The notes under the pieces: model-generated
Seen by the model: the letters and a program-made list of their open reading frames with translations, nothing else
What the model was told of the DNA's origin: nothing
Database searches by the model: none
Made by a program: the position numbers and the translations under genes
DNA from: Flavobacteriales bacterium
GTDB taxonomy: Bacteria; Bacteroidota; Bacteroidia; Flavobacteriales_F; PHOS-HE28
Length of the DNA stretch: 64,000 nt
Direction of reading: 5' to 3'
Assembly (NCBI GenBank): GCA_016721825.1
Contig: JADKHI010000001.1
Span: 868,001-932,000, forward strand
Shown: positions 28,160-36,688 of the stretch, one piece after another
Numbering within the stretch: position 1 is the stretch's first letter
Layout: each line of letters starts with the position of its first letter

Positions 28160-29170
28160 TCACTCCTTGTCCAGTTTGTACTTGCTCACGTTCATACCGA
28201 AGCTCAGTCCCTTGTTCTCCACCAGGTCCTCGAGCTCGGTCAGGCTCTTCTTGCCGAAGTTGCGGAACTTCAACAGGTCGTTCTTGTTGAAGGACACCAG
28301 ATCACCGAGGGTCTCGATGTCAGCCGCCTTCAGGCAGTTCAGCGCGCGCACGCTCAGGTCCATGTCGACCAACTTGGTCTTCAAGAGCTGGCGCATGTGC
28401 AGGCTCGTTTCGTCGAACTCTTCCGCCTCAGTGCTGCGACCACCCGGACCACGCTCCTCCAATTCAAGGCTGATACGCTCATCGCTGAACAGCATGAAGT
28501 GGTGGATCAGGATCTTGGCGGCCTCTTGCAAGGCGTTCTTCGGGTTGATGGAACCGTCGGTGAGCAGCTCAAGCGTGAGCTTCTCATAATCCGTCTTCTG
28601 CTCCACGCGGGTGTTGTCCACGCTGAACTTCACGTTCTTGATCGGCGTGAAGACGGAGTCGATGAAAATGGTGCCGATGGGGGCGCCCTCCACCTTGTTC
28701 TCGTCGGCGGGCACGTAACCACGGCCCTTGCCGATGGTCACCTCCACGTTGAGCTTCAGGTTGCCTTCCACATGGCAGATCACGAGGTCCGGGTTCAACA
28801 CCTGGAAGCCGGTTGTGTGCTTGCCGATGTCGCCGGCGGTGAAGCTGTCCTTGCCGGTAACGGTGAAGGATACCTTCTCGGTGCTCACGTCCTCCAACTG
28901 GCGACGGAAGCGCACTTGTTTGAGGTTCAGCACGATCTCCGTCATGTCCTCGATCACACCCTTCAGGGTGCTGAACTCATGCTCCACGCCGTCGATACGG
29001 ATGGCGGTGATGGCATGGCCCTCTAGGCTGGAGAGCAGGATGCGCCGCAGGGCGTTGCCGATGGTGATGCCGTAACCCGGCTCCAATGGACGGAACTCGA
29101 ACGTTCCGCGCTGATCATCGGATTCGATCATCACGACCTTGTCCGGTCGCTGGAAATCAAGGATGGGCAT
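28160..29170 (-). CDS. rpoA: DNA-directed RNA polymerase alpha subunit
   Basis: The 336-residue product has the alpha N-terminal dimerisation domain (FRPLEPGYGITIGNALRRIL, LSSLEGHAITAIRIDG) and a C-terminal helix-hairpin-helix domain (LNCLKAADIETLGDLV, LLKFRNFGKKSLTELE) that contacts upstream DNA and activators. Length and order are normal. It stands between rpsD (30 bases) and rplQ in the alpha-operon order. Confidence 0.98.
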   Translation of the reverse strand: MPILDFQRPDKVVMIESDDQRGTFEFRPLEPGYGITIGNALRRILLSSLEGHAITAIRIDGVEHEFSTLKGVIEDMTEIVLNLKQVRFRRQLEDVSTEKVSFTVTGKDSFTAGDIGKHTTGFQVLNPDLVICHVEGNLKLNVEVTIGKGRGYVPADENKVEGAPIGTIFIDSVFTPIKNVKFSVDNTRVEQKTDYEKLTLELLTDGSINPKNALQEAAKILIHHFMLFSDERISLELEERGPGGRSTEAEEFDETSLHMRQLLKTKLVDMDLSVRALNCLKAADIETLGDLVSFNKNDLLKFRNFGKKSLTELEDLVENKGLSFGMNVSKYKLDKE

Positions 29171-29200
29171 GTTCTGGTCGTTCGATTTAATGAAAGGTTC

Positions 29201-29812
29201 TTACTTGGAGTACAATTCCACGATGAGCTGCTCGCGGATGTTCTCCGGGATCTGAGCACGCTCAGGCATGGTGATCACCTTGCCGGTCATGTTGGTAGGG
29301 TTCCACTCCAACCAGTCAAAGCGCTTGCTGTTCACCTGCACACTGTTGGTGATGGCCTCCAAGCTGCGGCTGCGCTCACGCACGGCCACCACGTCACCTG
29401 GGCGAAGCGTGTAACTGGCGATGTCCACCACATCGTTGTTGACCGTCACGTGACCGTGGTTCACCAACTGGCGGGCCGCGCGGCGTGTGGGGGCGATGCC
29501 CAAACGGTACACCGTGTTGTCAAGGCGTGTTTCGCAGAGCTGAAGCAACACCTCACCGGTAATGCCCTTCTTGCTCGCGGCCTTCACGAACATTTTCTGG
29601 AACTGACGCTCCAGGATGCCGTAGGTGTACTTCGCCTTCTGCTTTTCCTGCAGCTGAACGCTGTATTCGCTCTGCTTGGTGCGCCGCTTGCCGGTGCCAC
29701 CACCGTGCTGGCCGGGGCCATACGGCTTGCGCTCCATCCACTTATCGGGGCCCAGAATGGGCTCCTTGAACTTGCGGGAGATGCGCGTCTTGGGTCCTGT
29801 ATATCGTGCCAT
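29201..29812 (-). CDS. rpsD: 30S ribosomal protein S4
   Basis: The 203-residue product starts MARYTGPKTRISRKF and carries the S4 RNA-binding domain (RLDNTVYRLGIAPTRRAARQ, LVNHGHVTVN). S4 binds 16S rRNA early in 30S assembly and in some bacteria represses its own operon. No regulatory leader was identified here. It lies between rpsK (24 bases) and rpoA. Confidence 0.97.
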   Translation of the reverse strand: MARYTGPKTRISRKFKEPILGPDKWMERKPYGPGQHGGGTGKRRTKQSEYSVQLQEKQKAKYTYGILERQFQKMFVKAASKKGITGEVLLQLCETRLDNTVYRLGIAPTRRAARQLVNHGHVTVNNDVVDIASYTLRPGDVVAVRERSRSLEAITNSVQVNSKRFDWLEWNPTNMTGKVITMPERAQIPENIREQLIVELYSK

Positions 29813-29836
29813 TGTTCTTGTGCTCTTCGGGTTGGC

Positions 29837-30253
29837 TTACACGCGACGCTTCTTCGGCGGGCGGCAGCCGTTGTGGGGCATGGGCGTGATGTCCACGATC
29901 TCGGTGACCTCGATGCCGCTGTTGTGCAAGGCACGGATGGCGCTCTCGCGGCCACTTCCGGGTCCCTTCACGAACACCTTCACCTTGCGGAGACCCAGTT
30001 CATGTGCCTCGCGAGCGGCCTCCTCGGCGCTCAGCTGTCCGGCGTAGGGCGTGTTCTTCTTGCTGCCCTTGAACCCCATTTTGCCGGACGATGCCCAGCT
30101 GATCACCTCACCCTTGTTGTTGGTCAGGCTCACGATGAGGTTGTTGAAGGTCGCGCGGATGTGGGCCTGTCCAAAGGCTTCCACATGCACGTTCTTCTTC
30201 TTCTTCTTGCCAGAGGCGCCTCCGCCCTTCTGGTCTCCTTGTTGTTTTGCCAT
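29837..30253 (-). CDS. rpsK: 30S ribosomal protein S11
   Basis: The product (138 aa) has an N-terminal Gly/Lys-rich stretch (MAKQQGDQKGGGASGKKKKK) and the S11 core (NNLIVSLTNNKGEVISWASS, the GPGSGRESAIRAL loop, DITPMPHNGCRPPKKRRV at the end). The frame is open to 30316, but that part runs through the heptamer repeat. ATG 30253 gives the conserved start. Confidence 0.97.
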   Translation of the reverse strand: MAKQQGDQKGGGASGKKKKKNVHVEAFGQAHIRATFNNLIVSLTNNKGEVISWASSGKMGFKGSKKNTPYAGQLSAEEAAREAHELGLRKVKVFVKGPGSGRESAIRALHNSGIEVTEIVDITPMPHNGCRPPKKRRV

Positions 30254-30262
30254 TGCCTGTTC

Positions 30263-30325
30263 AGTTGTCGGTTGTCCGTTGTCCGTTGTCAGTGGTCGCC
30301 CGCTGGCAACTGACAACTGCCAACT
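30263..30325. repeat. Inverted array of 7-base repeats between rpsM and rpsK
   Basis: Five direct heptamers (GTTGTCG, GTTGTCC, GTTGTCC, GTTGTCA, GTGGTCG at 30264-30298) are followed by three in opposite orientation (GGCAACT, GACAACT, GCCAACT at 30305-30325). GTTGTCAGT (30285-30293) pairs perfectly with ACTGACAAC (30309-30317) around a 15-base loop. It fills nearly all of the 74-base gap between the two ribosomal genes. Confidence 0.8.
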
Positions 30326-30327
30326 GA

Positions 30328-30705
30328 TTACTTCGTTGCCTTCTTCTTGTTCGCCACCGTCTTCCGTTTGCCCTTGCGGGTACGGCTGTTGGTACGTGTA
30401 CGCTGACCCCGCACCGGCAGCCCGCTGCGATGACGCACACCGCGGTAGCTGTTGATGTCGATCAGACGCTTGATGCTCAGCTGCACCTCGCTGCGCAGTG
30501 CACCCTCGACCTTGATGTTGTCGTTGATGAACTGACGGATGCGGCCCTGTTCCTCATCGGACCATTCCTCCACCTTGGTCTCGGGATCCACTTCCGCCTG
30601 CTCCAGGATGTGGAGAGCCGTACTGCGGCCGATGCCGTAGATGTAGGTGAGGCCGATGGCGCCCCGCTTCTGTTTGGGTAGGTCGATACCTGCTATACGT
30701 GCCAT
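30328..30705 (-). CDS. rpsM: 30S ribosomal protein S13
   Basis: The 125-residue product starts MARIAGIDLPKQKRGAIGLT and ends in the S13 tail with RHRSGLPVRGQRTRTNSRTR. S13 sits in the 30S head and contacts the P-site tRNA and L5. It lies 13 bases after rpmJ and 74 bases before rpsK, the latter gap being occupied by the heptamer repeat. Confidence 0.98.
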   Translation of the reverse strand: MARIAGIDLPKQKRGAIGLTYIYGIGRSTALHILEQAEVDPETKVEEWSDEEQGRIRQFINDNIKVEGALRSEVQLSIKRLIDINSYRGVRHRSGLPVRGQRTRTNSRTRKGKRKTVANKKKATK

Positions 30706-30718
30706 GCTCTATCGGTTA

Positions 30719-30835
30719 TCAGCCTTGACGCTGCTTGAACTTCGGGTTCTTCTTGTTGATGACGTACAGACGCCCTTTGCGGCGGACGATCTTGCAGTCC
30801 ACTGAGCGTTTCTTGAGGGAGGCCCTGACCTTCAT
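30719..30835 (-). CDS. rpmJ: 50S ribosomal protein L36
   Basis: This 38-residue gene reads MKVRASLKKRSVDCKIVRRK and ends in KFKQRQG, with TGA at 30719-30721. It is the zinc-free form: only one of the four Cys/Cys/Cys/His ligands of the zinc-binding L36 remains (Cys14), as is usual in Bacteroidota. It lies 13 bases after infA in the normal order. Confidence 0.95.
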   Translation of the reverse strand: MKVRASLKKRSVDCKIVRRKGRLYVINKKNPKFKQRQG

Positions 30836-30848
30836 GGGTTCGTTGTTC

Positions 30849-31070
30849 TTAGCTCTTGTATCGGAACGTGATGCGTCCTTTGCTCAGGTCGTACGGGCTC
30901 ATCTCCACCTTCACCTTGTCCCCGGGAAGGATCCGGATGTAGTGCATCCGCATCTTACCCGAAATGTGTGCAACGATCACGTGACCGTTCTCCAGCTCCA
31001 CACGGAACATGGCATTGCTCAGCGCTTCTTTGATCACGCCGTCCTGCTCTATTGTTCCTGTCTTGCTCAT
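30849..31070 (-). CDS. infA: Translation initiation factor IF-1
   Basis: The 73-residue OB-fold protein has the IF-1 core MFRVELENGHVIVAHISGKM and ends in KGRITFRYKS. It binds the 30S A site during initiation. It lies between map (65 bases) and rpmJ. The 65-base gap contains no recognised element. Confidence 0.97.
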   Translation of the reverse strand: MSKTGTIEQDGVIKEALSNAMFRVELENGHVIVAHISGKMRMHYIRILPGDKVKVEMSPYDLSKGRITFRYKS

Positions 31071-31135
31071 TCCCGTACTGACCTTCCTATCCGTTCGTTG
31101 ACTTTCCTATTTCGATCCTTCGGATGTGAACACCC

Positions 31136-31936
31136 TCAGGATACCAATTCACCTTTCGACCTCAGTACATCTTCGATGTAGCTGAACGTGGAGAGGACCT
31201 CTGCTTTGCCGGTGCGTACCGCGATGGTGTGCTCGAAGTGTGCGCTGGGGCGTCCGTCGCGGGTAGCGATCGTCCATCCATCTTCCAGCTGCCGTACATC
31301 CTTCGTGCCCATGTTGATCATCGGCTCGATGGCGATCACCAACCCGTCACGCAACAACACTCCATGTCCGCGGCGTCCGTAGTTCGGCACTTCAGGCGGC
31401 TCGTGAAGCTTGCGGCCAACACCGTGCCCCACCAGTTCGCGCACCACTCCGTAACCATGCGCTTCCGCATGCTCCTGAATGGCGTGACCGATGTCGCCCA
31501 CCCGGTTGTTAGCGATCGCGTTCGCGATGCCACGAGCCAGGCATTCCTGCGTCACCGTAAGCAACTGCCGCACTTCCGGAGCCACATCCCCCACACAGAA
31601 CGTGTAGGCGCTGTCGCCATAGAAACCGTTCATCAGCACTCCGCAATCCACGCTGGCCACGTCGCCGTCCCGAAGCTCCCGGTCGCCCGGCAGTCCGTGG
31701 ACCACTTCCTGGTTCACGCTGATCAACAGTGTGCTCGGACAGCCATACAGGCCTTTGAAGCCTGGCAGTCCGCCGTTGTCACGGATAAAGGTCTCCGCCA
31801 ACCGGTCCAACTGCGCTGTGGTCACCCCCGGCGCGATCTTCCCGGCCACTTCGGCCAAGGTCCTCCCAACAAGCAAAGAACTCTCTCTCACCAGTGCGAT
31901 CTCGGCATCGCTCAGGATATTCACGGTTTTAGCCAT
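31136..31936 (-). CDS. map: Methionine aminopeptidase, type I
   Basis: The enzyme removes the initiator Met from new proteins. The 266-residue product has the five metal ligands: two Asp in SVDCGVLMNGFYGDSAYTF, His in GHGVGRKLHEPP, and Glu in AIEPMIN and FEHTIAV. There is no N-terminal zinc-finger extension, hence type I. It follows secY by two bases, the usual position in the spc cluster of Bacteroidota. Confidence 0.97.
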   Translation of the reverse strand: MAKTVNILSDAEIALVRESSLLVGRTLAEVAGKIAPGVTTAQLDRLAETFIRDNGGLPGFKGLYGCPSTLLISVNQEVVHGLPGDRELRDGDVASVDCGVLMNGFYGDSAYTFCVGDVAPEVRQLLTVTQECLARGIANAIANNRVGDIGHAIQEHAEAHGYGVVRELVGHGVGRKLHEPPEVPNYGRRGHGVLLRDGLVIAIEPMINMGTKDVRQLEDGWTIATRDGRPSAHFEHTIAVRTGKAEVLSTFSYIEDVLRSKGELVS

Positions 31937-31938
31937 GC

Positions 31939-33264
31939 CTACCCTGTCGCCATGCCGTAGGCCGCATTCGTCCTACCCTTGATACGGCCTGTCTTCATCA
32001 GACCGTCATAGTGCCTCATCAACAGGTGGCTCTCGATCTGCTGTAGCGTGTCCAAAAGAACACCGACCATGATCAGAAGCGAGGTGCCACCGAAAAACTG
32101 TGCGAAACCCTGCTTCACACCAGCCATAACCGCAAATGCCGGAAGGATGGCTACCAAACCCAGGAAGATGGCACCGGGAAGAGTAATGCGGCTCAGCAGG
32201 TCATCAATGTGACCGGCCGTATGCTTCCCTGGCTTCACTCCGGGAATGAACCCGCCATTGCGCTTCATGTCGTCAGCGAGCTGGTTGGGGTTCACGGTGA
32301 TCGCCGTGTAGAAGTAGGTGAACAGCACCACCATAAGGAAAAGGGTGATGTTGTACCACCAGCTCGTGATGTCGTTGAACGTGGCCAGCGAATCCCAACC
32401 CATGGTCTGGGCAAGGATCAGCGGGATGGTCACGATCGCCTGAGCGAAGATGATCGGCATTACACCTGCGGCGTTCACTTTCAATGGAATGTAGTTGCGC
32501 ACACCACCGAATTGCTTGTTGCCTTGCACGCGCTTGGCGAACTGGACCGGTATGCGTCGCGTGCCTTGCACAAGCAGGATGTTACCTGCAATGATGAGCA
32601 GCCATAGCACCACCTCGATCAGGATCACCACCAGACCACCGCCACCGGTGGTACGACCGATGAACTCCTGAATGAAACTCTCAGGCAGGCGGGCAAGGAT
32701 GCCGATCATGATGATCAGCGAGATGCCATTGCCCAAACCACGCTCCGTGATGCGCTCACCGAGCCACATGACGAACAGTGTGCTACACGTGAGGATGACG
32801 ATGCTCGTGAACATCCAGAACTGCGGATTGGCCACTTGGCGCGCGCTCTCATCCACATACGTGTAGATGTAGCCCGGCGCCTGGAAGACGCAGATGAGGA
32901 TAGTGAGGTAGCGGGTCCACTGGTTGATCTTGCGACGACCGCTCTCCTCGCGCTGCATCTTCTGCACAGCAGGAACGGCGATGCCGGCCAACTGCATGAT
33001 GATGCTTGCACTGATGTAAGGCATCACACCCAAGGCGAAGATGCTCGCACGGGTGAACGCACCACCGGTGAAGATGCTCAACAGATCCACCAAGCCGCCA
33101 CCGCCACCAGCGGTCGCATTGGCCAAGGCAGCACTGTTCACACCGGGCAGCACGATGAAGCTGCCGATACGGTACACCAAGAGCAGGCCGAGCGTAATGA
33201 GGATCCGCTTGCGCAGCTCCTCGATGCGCCAGATGTTCTTGATCGTGTCGATCAGGTTCTTCAT
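31939..33264 (-). CDS. secY: Preprotein translocase subunit SecY
   Basis: SecY is the channel of the Sec translocon. The 441-residue product has about ten transmembrane segments, the N-terminal MKNLIDTIKNIWRIEELRKR, a plug and second-helix region near SIFTGGAFTRASIFALG, the GIGNGIS-like loop ERGLGNGISLIIM, and the cytosolic loop RRIPVQFAKR. It lies between rplO (2 bases) and map (2 bases), both nearly contiguous. Confidence 0.98.
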   Translation of the reverse strand: MKNLIDTIKNIWRIEELRKRILITLGLLLVYRIGSFIVLPGVNSAALANATAGGGGGLVDLLSIFTGGAFTRASIFALGVMPYISASIIMQLAGIAVPAVQKMQREESGRRKINQWTRYLTILICVFQAPGYIYTYVDESARQVANPQFWMFTSIVILTCSTLFVMWLGERITERGLGNGISLIIMIGILARLPESFIQEFIGRTTGGGGLVVILIEVVLWLLIIAGNILLVQGTRRIPVQFAKRVQGNKQFGGVRNYIPLKVNAAGVMPIIFAQAIVTIPLILAQTMGWDSLATFNDITSWWYNITLFLMVVLFTYFYTAITVNPNQLADDMKRNGGFIPGVKPGKHTAGHIDDLLSRITLPGAIFLGLVAILPAFAVMAGVKQGFAQFFGGTSLLIMVGVLLDTLQQIESHLLMRHYDGLMKTGRIKGRTNAAYGMATG

Positions 33265-33266
33265 CC

Positions 33267-33719
33267 TTAGCGGTTGACGGTCTCTACTTTTCCTCCCTTC
33301 GCTTCGATGGCGCTCTTGGCAGTAGCGCTGAAGGCATGGGCCTTCACATCGTACGCACCTTTGAGCTCACCACGACCCAGGATCTTCACCAGGTCGTTCT
33401 TGGCGATCAAGCCGTTCTCGCGCATCACCTGCGGATCGATGGCCTTCACACCGTGTTTGTCCACCAAGGCCTGAAGCGCATCCAGGTTGATGCCCTTGTA
33501 TTCCACACGTGTGGGGTTGGTGAAGCCGAACTTGGGAAGACGACGCACCAGTGGGGTCTGACCACCTTCGAAGCCACGACGACGGTTGTAGCCCGTGTCG
33601 GCCTTCTGACCTTTGTGGCCTTTCGTGCTCGTGCCTCCACGACCGCTGCCTTGGCCGCGACCGATGCGCTTCTCCTTCTTGGTCGCCCCTTCAGCGGGCT
33701 TCAATTTGCTCAGGTCCAT
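33267..33719 (-). CDS. rplO: 50S ribosomal protein L15
   Basis: The 150-residue product has the L15 N-terminal Gly-rich extension (RIGRGQGSGRGGTSTKGHKG) and FEGGQTPLVRRLPKFGF. It binds 23S rRNA late in 50S assembly. It lies 22 bases after rpmD and 2 bases before secY. Confidence 0.97.
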   Translation of the reverse strand: MDLSKLKPAEGATKKEKRIGRGQGSGRGGTSTKGHKGQKADTGYNRRRGFEGGQTPLVRRLPKFGFTNPTRVEYKGINLDALQALVDKHGVKAIDPQVMRENGLIAKNDLVKILGRGELKGAYDVKAHAFSATAKSAIEAKGGKVETVNR

Positions 33720-33741
33720 GGGTTCTCTCTTCGTTAGGGGA

Positions 33742-33924
33742 TCAGGCCTGCTCCTGGACGTTCACCAGGTGCTCCACTTTGGTGACCATGCCGCGGATCT
33801 GCGGCGTGGCCTCGTGCTCCACGCGTTTTCCGATACGTCCAAGACCCAAGGCCTTGAGCGTATCCTTCTGGCGCTTGGGGCACTTGATCTGGCTTCCCGT
33901 CTGGGTGATGATCAGCTTGCTCAT
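33742..33924 (-). CDS. rpmD: 50S ribosomal protein L30
   Basis: The 60-residue product starts MSKLIITQTGSQIKCPKRQK and has the L30 segment TLKALGLGRIGKRVEHEATP. An ATG three codons upstream (33933) is possible, but 33924 begins the conserved sequence. It lies between rpsE (38 bases) and rplO. Confidence 0.95.
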   Translation of the reverse strand: MSKLIITQTGSQIKCPKRQKDTLKALGLGRIGKRVEHEATPQIRGMVTKVEHLVNVQEQA

Positions 33925-33962
33925 GGTTCTCATCGCCGGCGGTACCGGCGCGTGTAGATGCC

Positions 33963-34481
33963 TTATCCGTTGAATACTTTATCAAGACTCACTCCGCGCT
34001 GTGCAGCGACGCCTGAAGCGTCACGCATGCTCGTCAGCGCTTCGATCGTGGCCTTCACCACGTTGTGGGGGTTGCTGCTGCCCTTGCTCTTGGCGAGCAC
34101 ATCGGTAACACCCACGCTCTCCAGCACGGCGCGCATAGCACCACCGGCGATCACACCCGTACCATGTGCGGCAGGTTTCAACAGCACTTGCGCACCGGCA
34201 TACTTGCCTTCCTGCATGTGGGGAATGGTCCCTTTGCGCACAGGCACTTTCACCAGGTTCTTCTTCGCGTCGTCGATGCCTTTGGCGATAGCCTCCTGCA
34301 CTTCCTTCGCTTTGCCAAGACCGTGGCCCACAACACCGTTCTCGTTGCCCACCACGACGATGGCTGCGAAGGTGAAGGTGCGACCACCCTTGGTCACTTT
34401 GGTCACGCGGTTCAACGCCACGAGCTTATCCTTCAGCTCGAGATCGCTGCTCTTGACCTTATTGAGGTTCGTTACTGGCAT
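33963..34481 (-). CDS. rpsE: 30S ribosomal protein S5
   Basis: The product (172 aa) has the S5 double-stranded-RNA-binding domain (ALNRVTKVTKGGRTFTFAA, VVGNENGVVGHGLGKAKEV) and the C-terminal domain with LLKPAAHGTGVIAGGAMRAV. S5 takes part in decoding fidelity. The frame is open to 34526, overlapping rplR. ATG 34481 lies 13 bases after rplR and begins the conserved MPVTNLNKVK. Confidence 0.96.
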   Translation of the reverse strand: MPVTNLNKVKSSDLELKDKLVALNRVTKVTKGGRTFTFAAIVVVGNENGVVGHGLGKAKEVQEAIAKGIDDAKKNLVKVPVRKGTIPHMQEGKYAGAQVLLKPAAHGTGVIAGGAMRAVLESVGVTDVLAKSKGSSNPHNVVKATIEALTSMRDASGVAAQRGVSLDKVFNG

Positions 34482-34494
34482 GGGGTCGTTTGGA

Positions 34495-34848
34495 TCAGAA
34501 GTTGAGACCGGCCTCGCGGGCGGCATCGGCCAGCGCCTTCACGCGGCCATGGTACAGGTAACCATTGCGGTCGAACACGACCTTCTCGATGCCGGTGGCC
34601 TTGGCCTTCTCGGCGATGGCGCGGCCGACCAACTTGGCCTGCTCCACACCGCTCGCTCCATGAGCCTGCTTGTCCTTCAGGCTCGAGGCGCTCAACAAGG
34701 TCCTGCCCTGCTGGTCGTCGATCACCTGAACGTAGATGTCCTTGTTGCTGCGATACACGGTCAGACGGGGACGCTCCGGGGTGCCCTGCACCTTCTTGCG
34801 GATCGTGCGCTTGATCTTCTCGCGACGGATGTTCTTGCTGAATGCCAT
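34495..34848 (-). CDS. rplR: 50S ribosomal protein L18
   Basis: The 117-residue product has the L18 core (RPRLTVYRSNKDIYVQVIDD, VEQAKLVGRAIAEKAKATGI) and ends FDRNGYLYHGRVKALADAAR plus EAGLNF. L18 brings 5S rRNA to the 50S subunit. It lies between rplF (11 bases) and rpsE. Confidence 0.97.
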   Translation of the reverse strand: MAFSKNIRREKIKRTIRKKVQGTPERPRLTVYRSNKDIYVQVIDDQQGRTLLSASSLKDKQAHGASGVEQAKLVGRAIAEKAKATGIEKVVFDRNGYLYHGRVKALADAAREAGLNF

Positions 34849-34859
34849 GGTCGTCCAGA

Positions 34860-35414
34860 TTATTTGCCGGCGGCTTTACCAGCCTTACGGCGAACGTTCT
34901 CACCCACGAAGCGCACACCCTTGCCTTTGTAAGGCTCAGGCTTGCGAAGACCGCGGATCTTGGCCGCTACGGCGCCGATCAGCTGCTTGTCCACGCTTTC
35001 CAGGCGAATGATGGGGTTCTTCCCTTTCTCTTGTGCGGCGGTCACTTTGATCTCCGCGGGCAGCTCCAAGGCCACCTGGTGACTGAAGCCCAACGCGAGC
35101 TCCAGACGTTGACCCTTGGCCACAGCGCGGTAACCCACACCGACCAGCTCCTGCTGGATCACGTAGCCTTCCGTAACACCCTTCACCATGTTGGCGATGA
35201 GCGCGCGGGAGAGCCCGTGCTTGGCGCGGTGCGGCTTGGCGTCGCTGGGGCGGGCCACCGTAAGCGTGCCGTCCTCTTGTTTCACAGTCATGTCCGGGTC
35301 GATCTGCTGCACCAGCGTACCCTTTGGACCTTTTACGGTCAACAGGTTCTTGTCGCTGATGGTGATCTGCACCCCGTTGGGTACATTGACCGGTGCTTTT
35401 CCGATGCGTGACAT
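34860..35414 (-). CDS. rplF: 50S ribosomal protein L6
   Basis: The 184-residue product starts MSRIGKAPVNVPNGVQITIS and carries the L6 signature PEPYKGKGVRFVGENVRRKA near the end. Two related domains are visible, as expected. It lies between rpsH (14 bases) and rplR. Confidence 0.97.
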   Translation of the reverse strand: MSRIGKAPVNVPNGVQITISDKNLLTVKGPKGTLVQQIDPDMTVKQEDGTLTVARPSDAKPHRAKHGLSRALIANMVKGVTEGYVIQQELVGVGYRAVAKGQRLELALGFSHQVALELPAEIKVTAAQEKGKNPIIRLESVDKQLIGAVAAKIRGLRKPEPYKGKGVRFVGENVRRKAGKAAGK

Positions 35415-35428
35415 GGTCGTTCCCGGGG

Positions 35429-35827
35429 TTAGCTCACGTAACAGAGTACCTCACCGCCCACGTTCATGGTGCGGGCCTCCTTATCGGTGACCACACCTTT
35501 GCTGGTGGAGATGATGGCCACGCCGAGGCCGTTGAGCACGCGGGGAAGTTCCCGCACGTGGGCGTATTGGCGCAGACCGGGCGAGCTCACGCGGGTAAGC
35601 TCACTGATGGCGTTCTGGCGCGTCTGAGGATTGTATTTCAGGGCGATCTTGATCATCCCCTGCTTGCCGTCGTCCTCGACCTTATAGTTCAAGATGAACC
35701 CTTTGTCGTAGAGGATGCGGGTGATGTCCTGCTTCAAGCCGCTGGCGGGGACCTCCACCACTTTCTTGCGCGACAGGATGGCGTTGCGCAAACGGGTGAG
35801 GTAATCGGCGATTGGATCGGTGGTCAT
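35429..35827 (-). CDS. rpsH: 30S ribosomal protein S8
   Basis: The product (132 aa) starts MTTDPIADYLTRLRNAILSR and ends with the S8 signature STSKGVVTDKEARTMNVGGE plus VLCYVS. S8 is a primary 16S rRNA binder, and in E. coli it represses the spc operon. The frame stays open to 36016 through rpsN in another frame. ATG 35827 is the conserved start. Confidence 0.97.
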   Translation of the reverse strand: MTTDPIADYLTRLRNAILSRKKVVEVPASGLKQDITRILYDKGFILNYKVEDDGKQGMIKIALKYNPQTRQNAISELTRVSSPGLRQYAHVRELPRVLNGLGVAIISTSKGVVTDKEARTMNVGGEVLCYVS

Positions 35828-35841
35828 GGTCGTAATGCGAT

Positions 35842-36111
35842 TTACCAGCTGGACTTGGTGACGCCGGGGATCTTGCCCTCGAGCGCCATGTTGCGGAACA
35901 TGTTCCGGGAAATGCCGAACTGGCGGATGTAGCCCTTGGGACGGCCGCTGATCATGCAGCGGTTGTGCATGCGCACCTTGTTGCTGTTCGCGGGAAGCTT
36001 CTGCAAGCCCTCCCAATCACCGGCAGCTTTCAGCGCGGCACGCTTGGTGGCGTACTTCTCCACCATCTTGGCGCGCTTACGCTCGCGGGCTTTCATGGAT
36101 TCCTTGGCCAT
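35842..36111 (-). CDS. rpsN: 30S ribosomal protein S14 (zinc-free type)
   Basis: The 89-residue product starts MAKESMKARERKRAKMVEKY and ends with SGRPKGYIRQFGISRNMFRN and a short tail. It lacks the CxxC pairs of the short zinc-binding S14 and so is the longer zinc-free form. It lies between rplE (19 bases) and rpsH. Confidence 0.97.
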   Translation of the reverse strand: MAKESMKARERKRAKMVEKYATKRAALKAAGDWEGLQKLPANSNKVRMHNRCMISGRPKGYIRQFGISRNMFRNMALEGKIPGVTKSSW

Positions 36112-36130
36112 GGGATCTGGGTCTGTTCGG

Positions 36131-36688
36131 TTATTTCTTGTCGGAGAATGGGAAGCCGAAGGCGGTCAAAAGCGCTTTCGCCTCCGCATCGGTCTTCGCC
36201 GTGGTCACGAACGTGATGTCCATGCCTGTGATCTTCGGGGTCTTATCGATGTCGATCTCCGGGAAGATGATCTGCTCCTTCACCCCGAAGGTGAAGTTGC
36301 CGCGACCGTCGAAGCCTTTGGCCTGCACACCGCGGAAGTCACGGGTACGAGGCAGGGATACGGCGATCAAACGATCCAGGAACTCATACATCTTGTCGCC
36401 TCGAAGGGTGACGCGTGCTCCGATGGGCATGCCCTTACGGAGCTTGAAGTTGCTGATGTCCTTCTTCGAAACGGTCTGCACCGCCTTCTGACCGGTGATC
36501 ATGGTCATCTCGGACACTGCGTTCTCCACGAGCTTCTTATCGCCCACGGCGCTTCCAAGACCTTGGTTCACGCTGATCTTCAGCAGGCGGGGAACCTGCA
36601 TGGAGCTCTTGTACTTGAACTCCTTCATCAGGCCGGGCGCTACTTCGGCCATGTATGCGGCACGAAGCCTGGGTTGATAGGTCTTCAT
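36131..36688 (-). CDS. rplE: 50S ribosomal protein L5
   Basis: The product (185 aa) has the L5 opening YQPRLRAAYMAEVAPGLMKE, the signature MQVPRLLKISVNQGLGSAVG and the C-terminal GMDITFVTTAKTDAEAKALL. L5 binds 5S rRNA and touches S13 in the 30S head. The ATG at 36688 overlaps the rplX stop by one base (TGATG). A GTG one codon upstream is less likely. Confidence 0.97.
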   Translation of the reverse strand: MKTYQPRLRAAYMAEVAPGLMKEFKYKSSMQVPRLLKISVNQGLGSAVGDKKLVENAVSEMTMITGQKAVQTVSKKDISNFKLRKGMPIGARVTLRGDKMYEFLDRLIAVSLPRTRDFRGVQAKGFDGRGNFTFGVKEQIIFPEIDIDKTPKITGMDITFVTTAKTDAEAKALLTAFGFPFSDKK

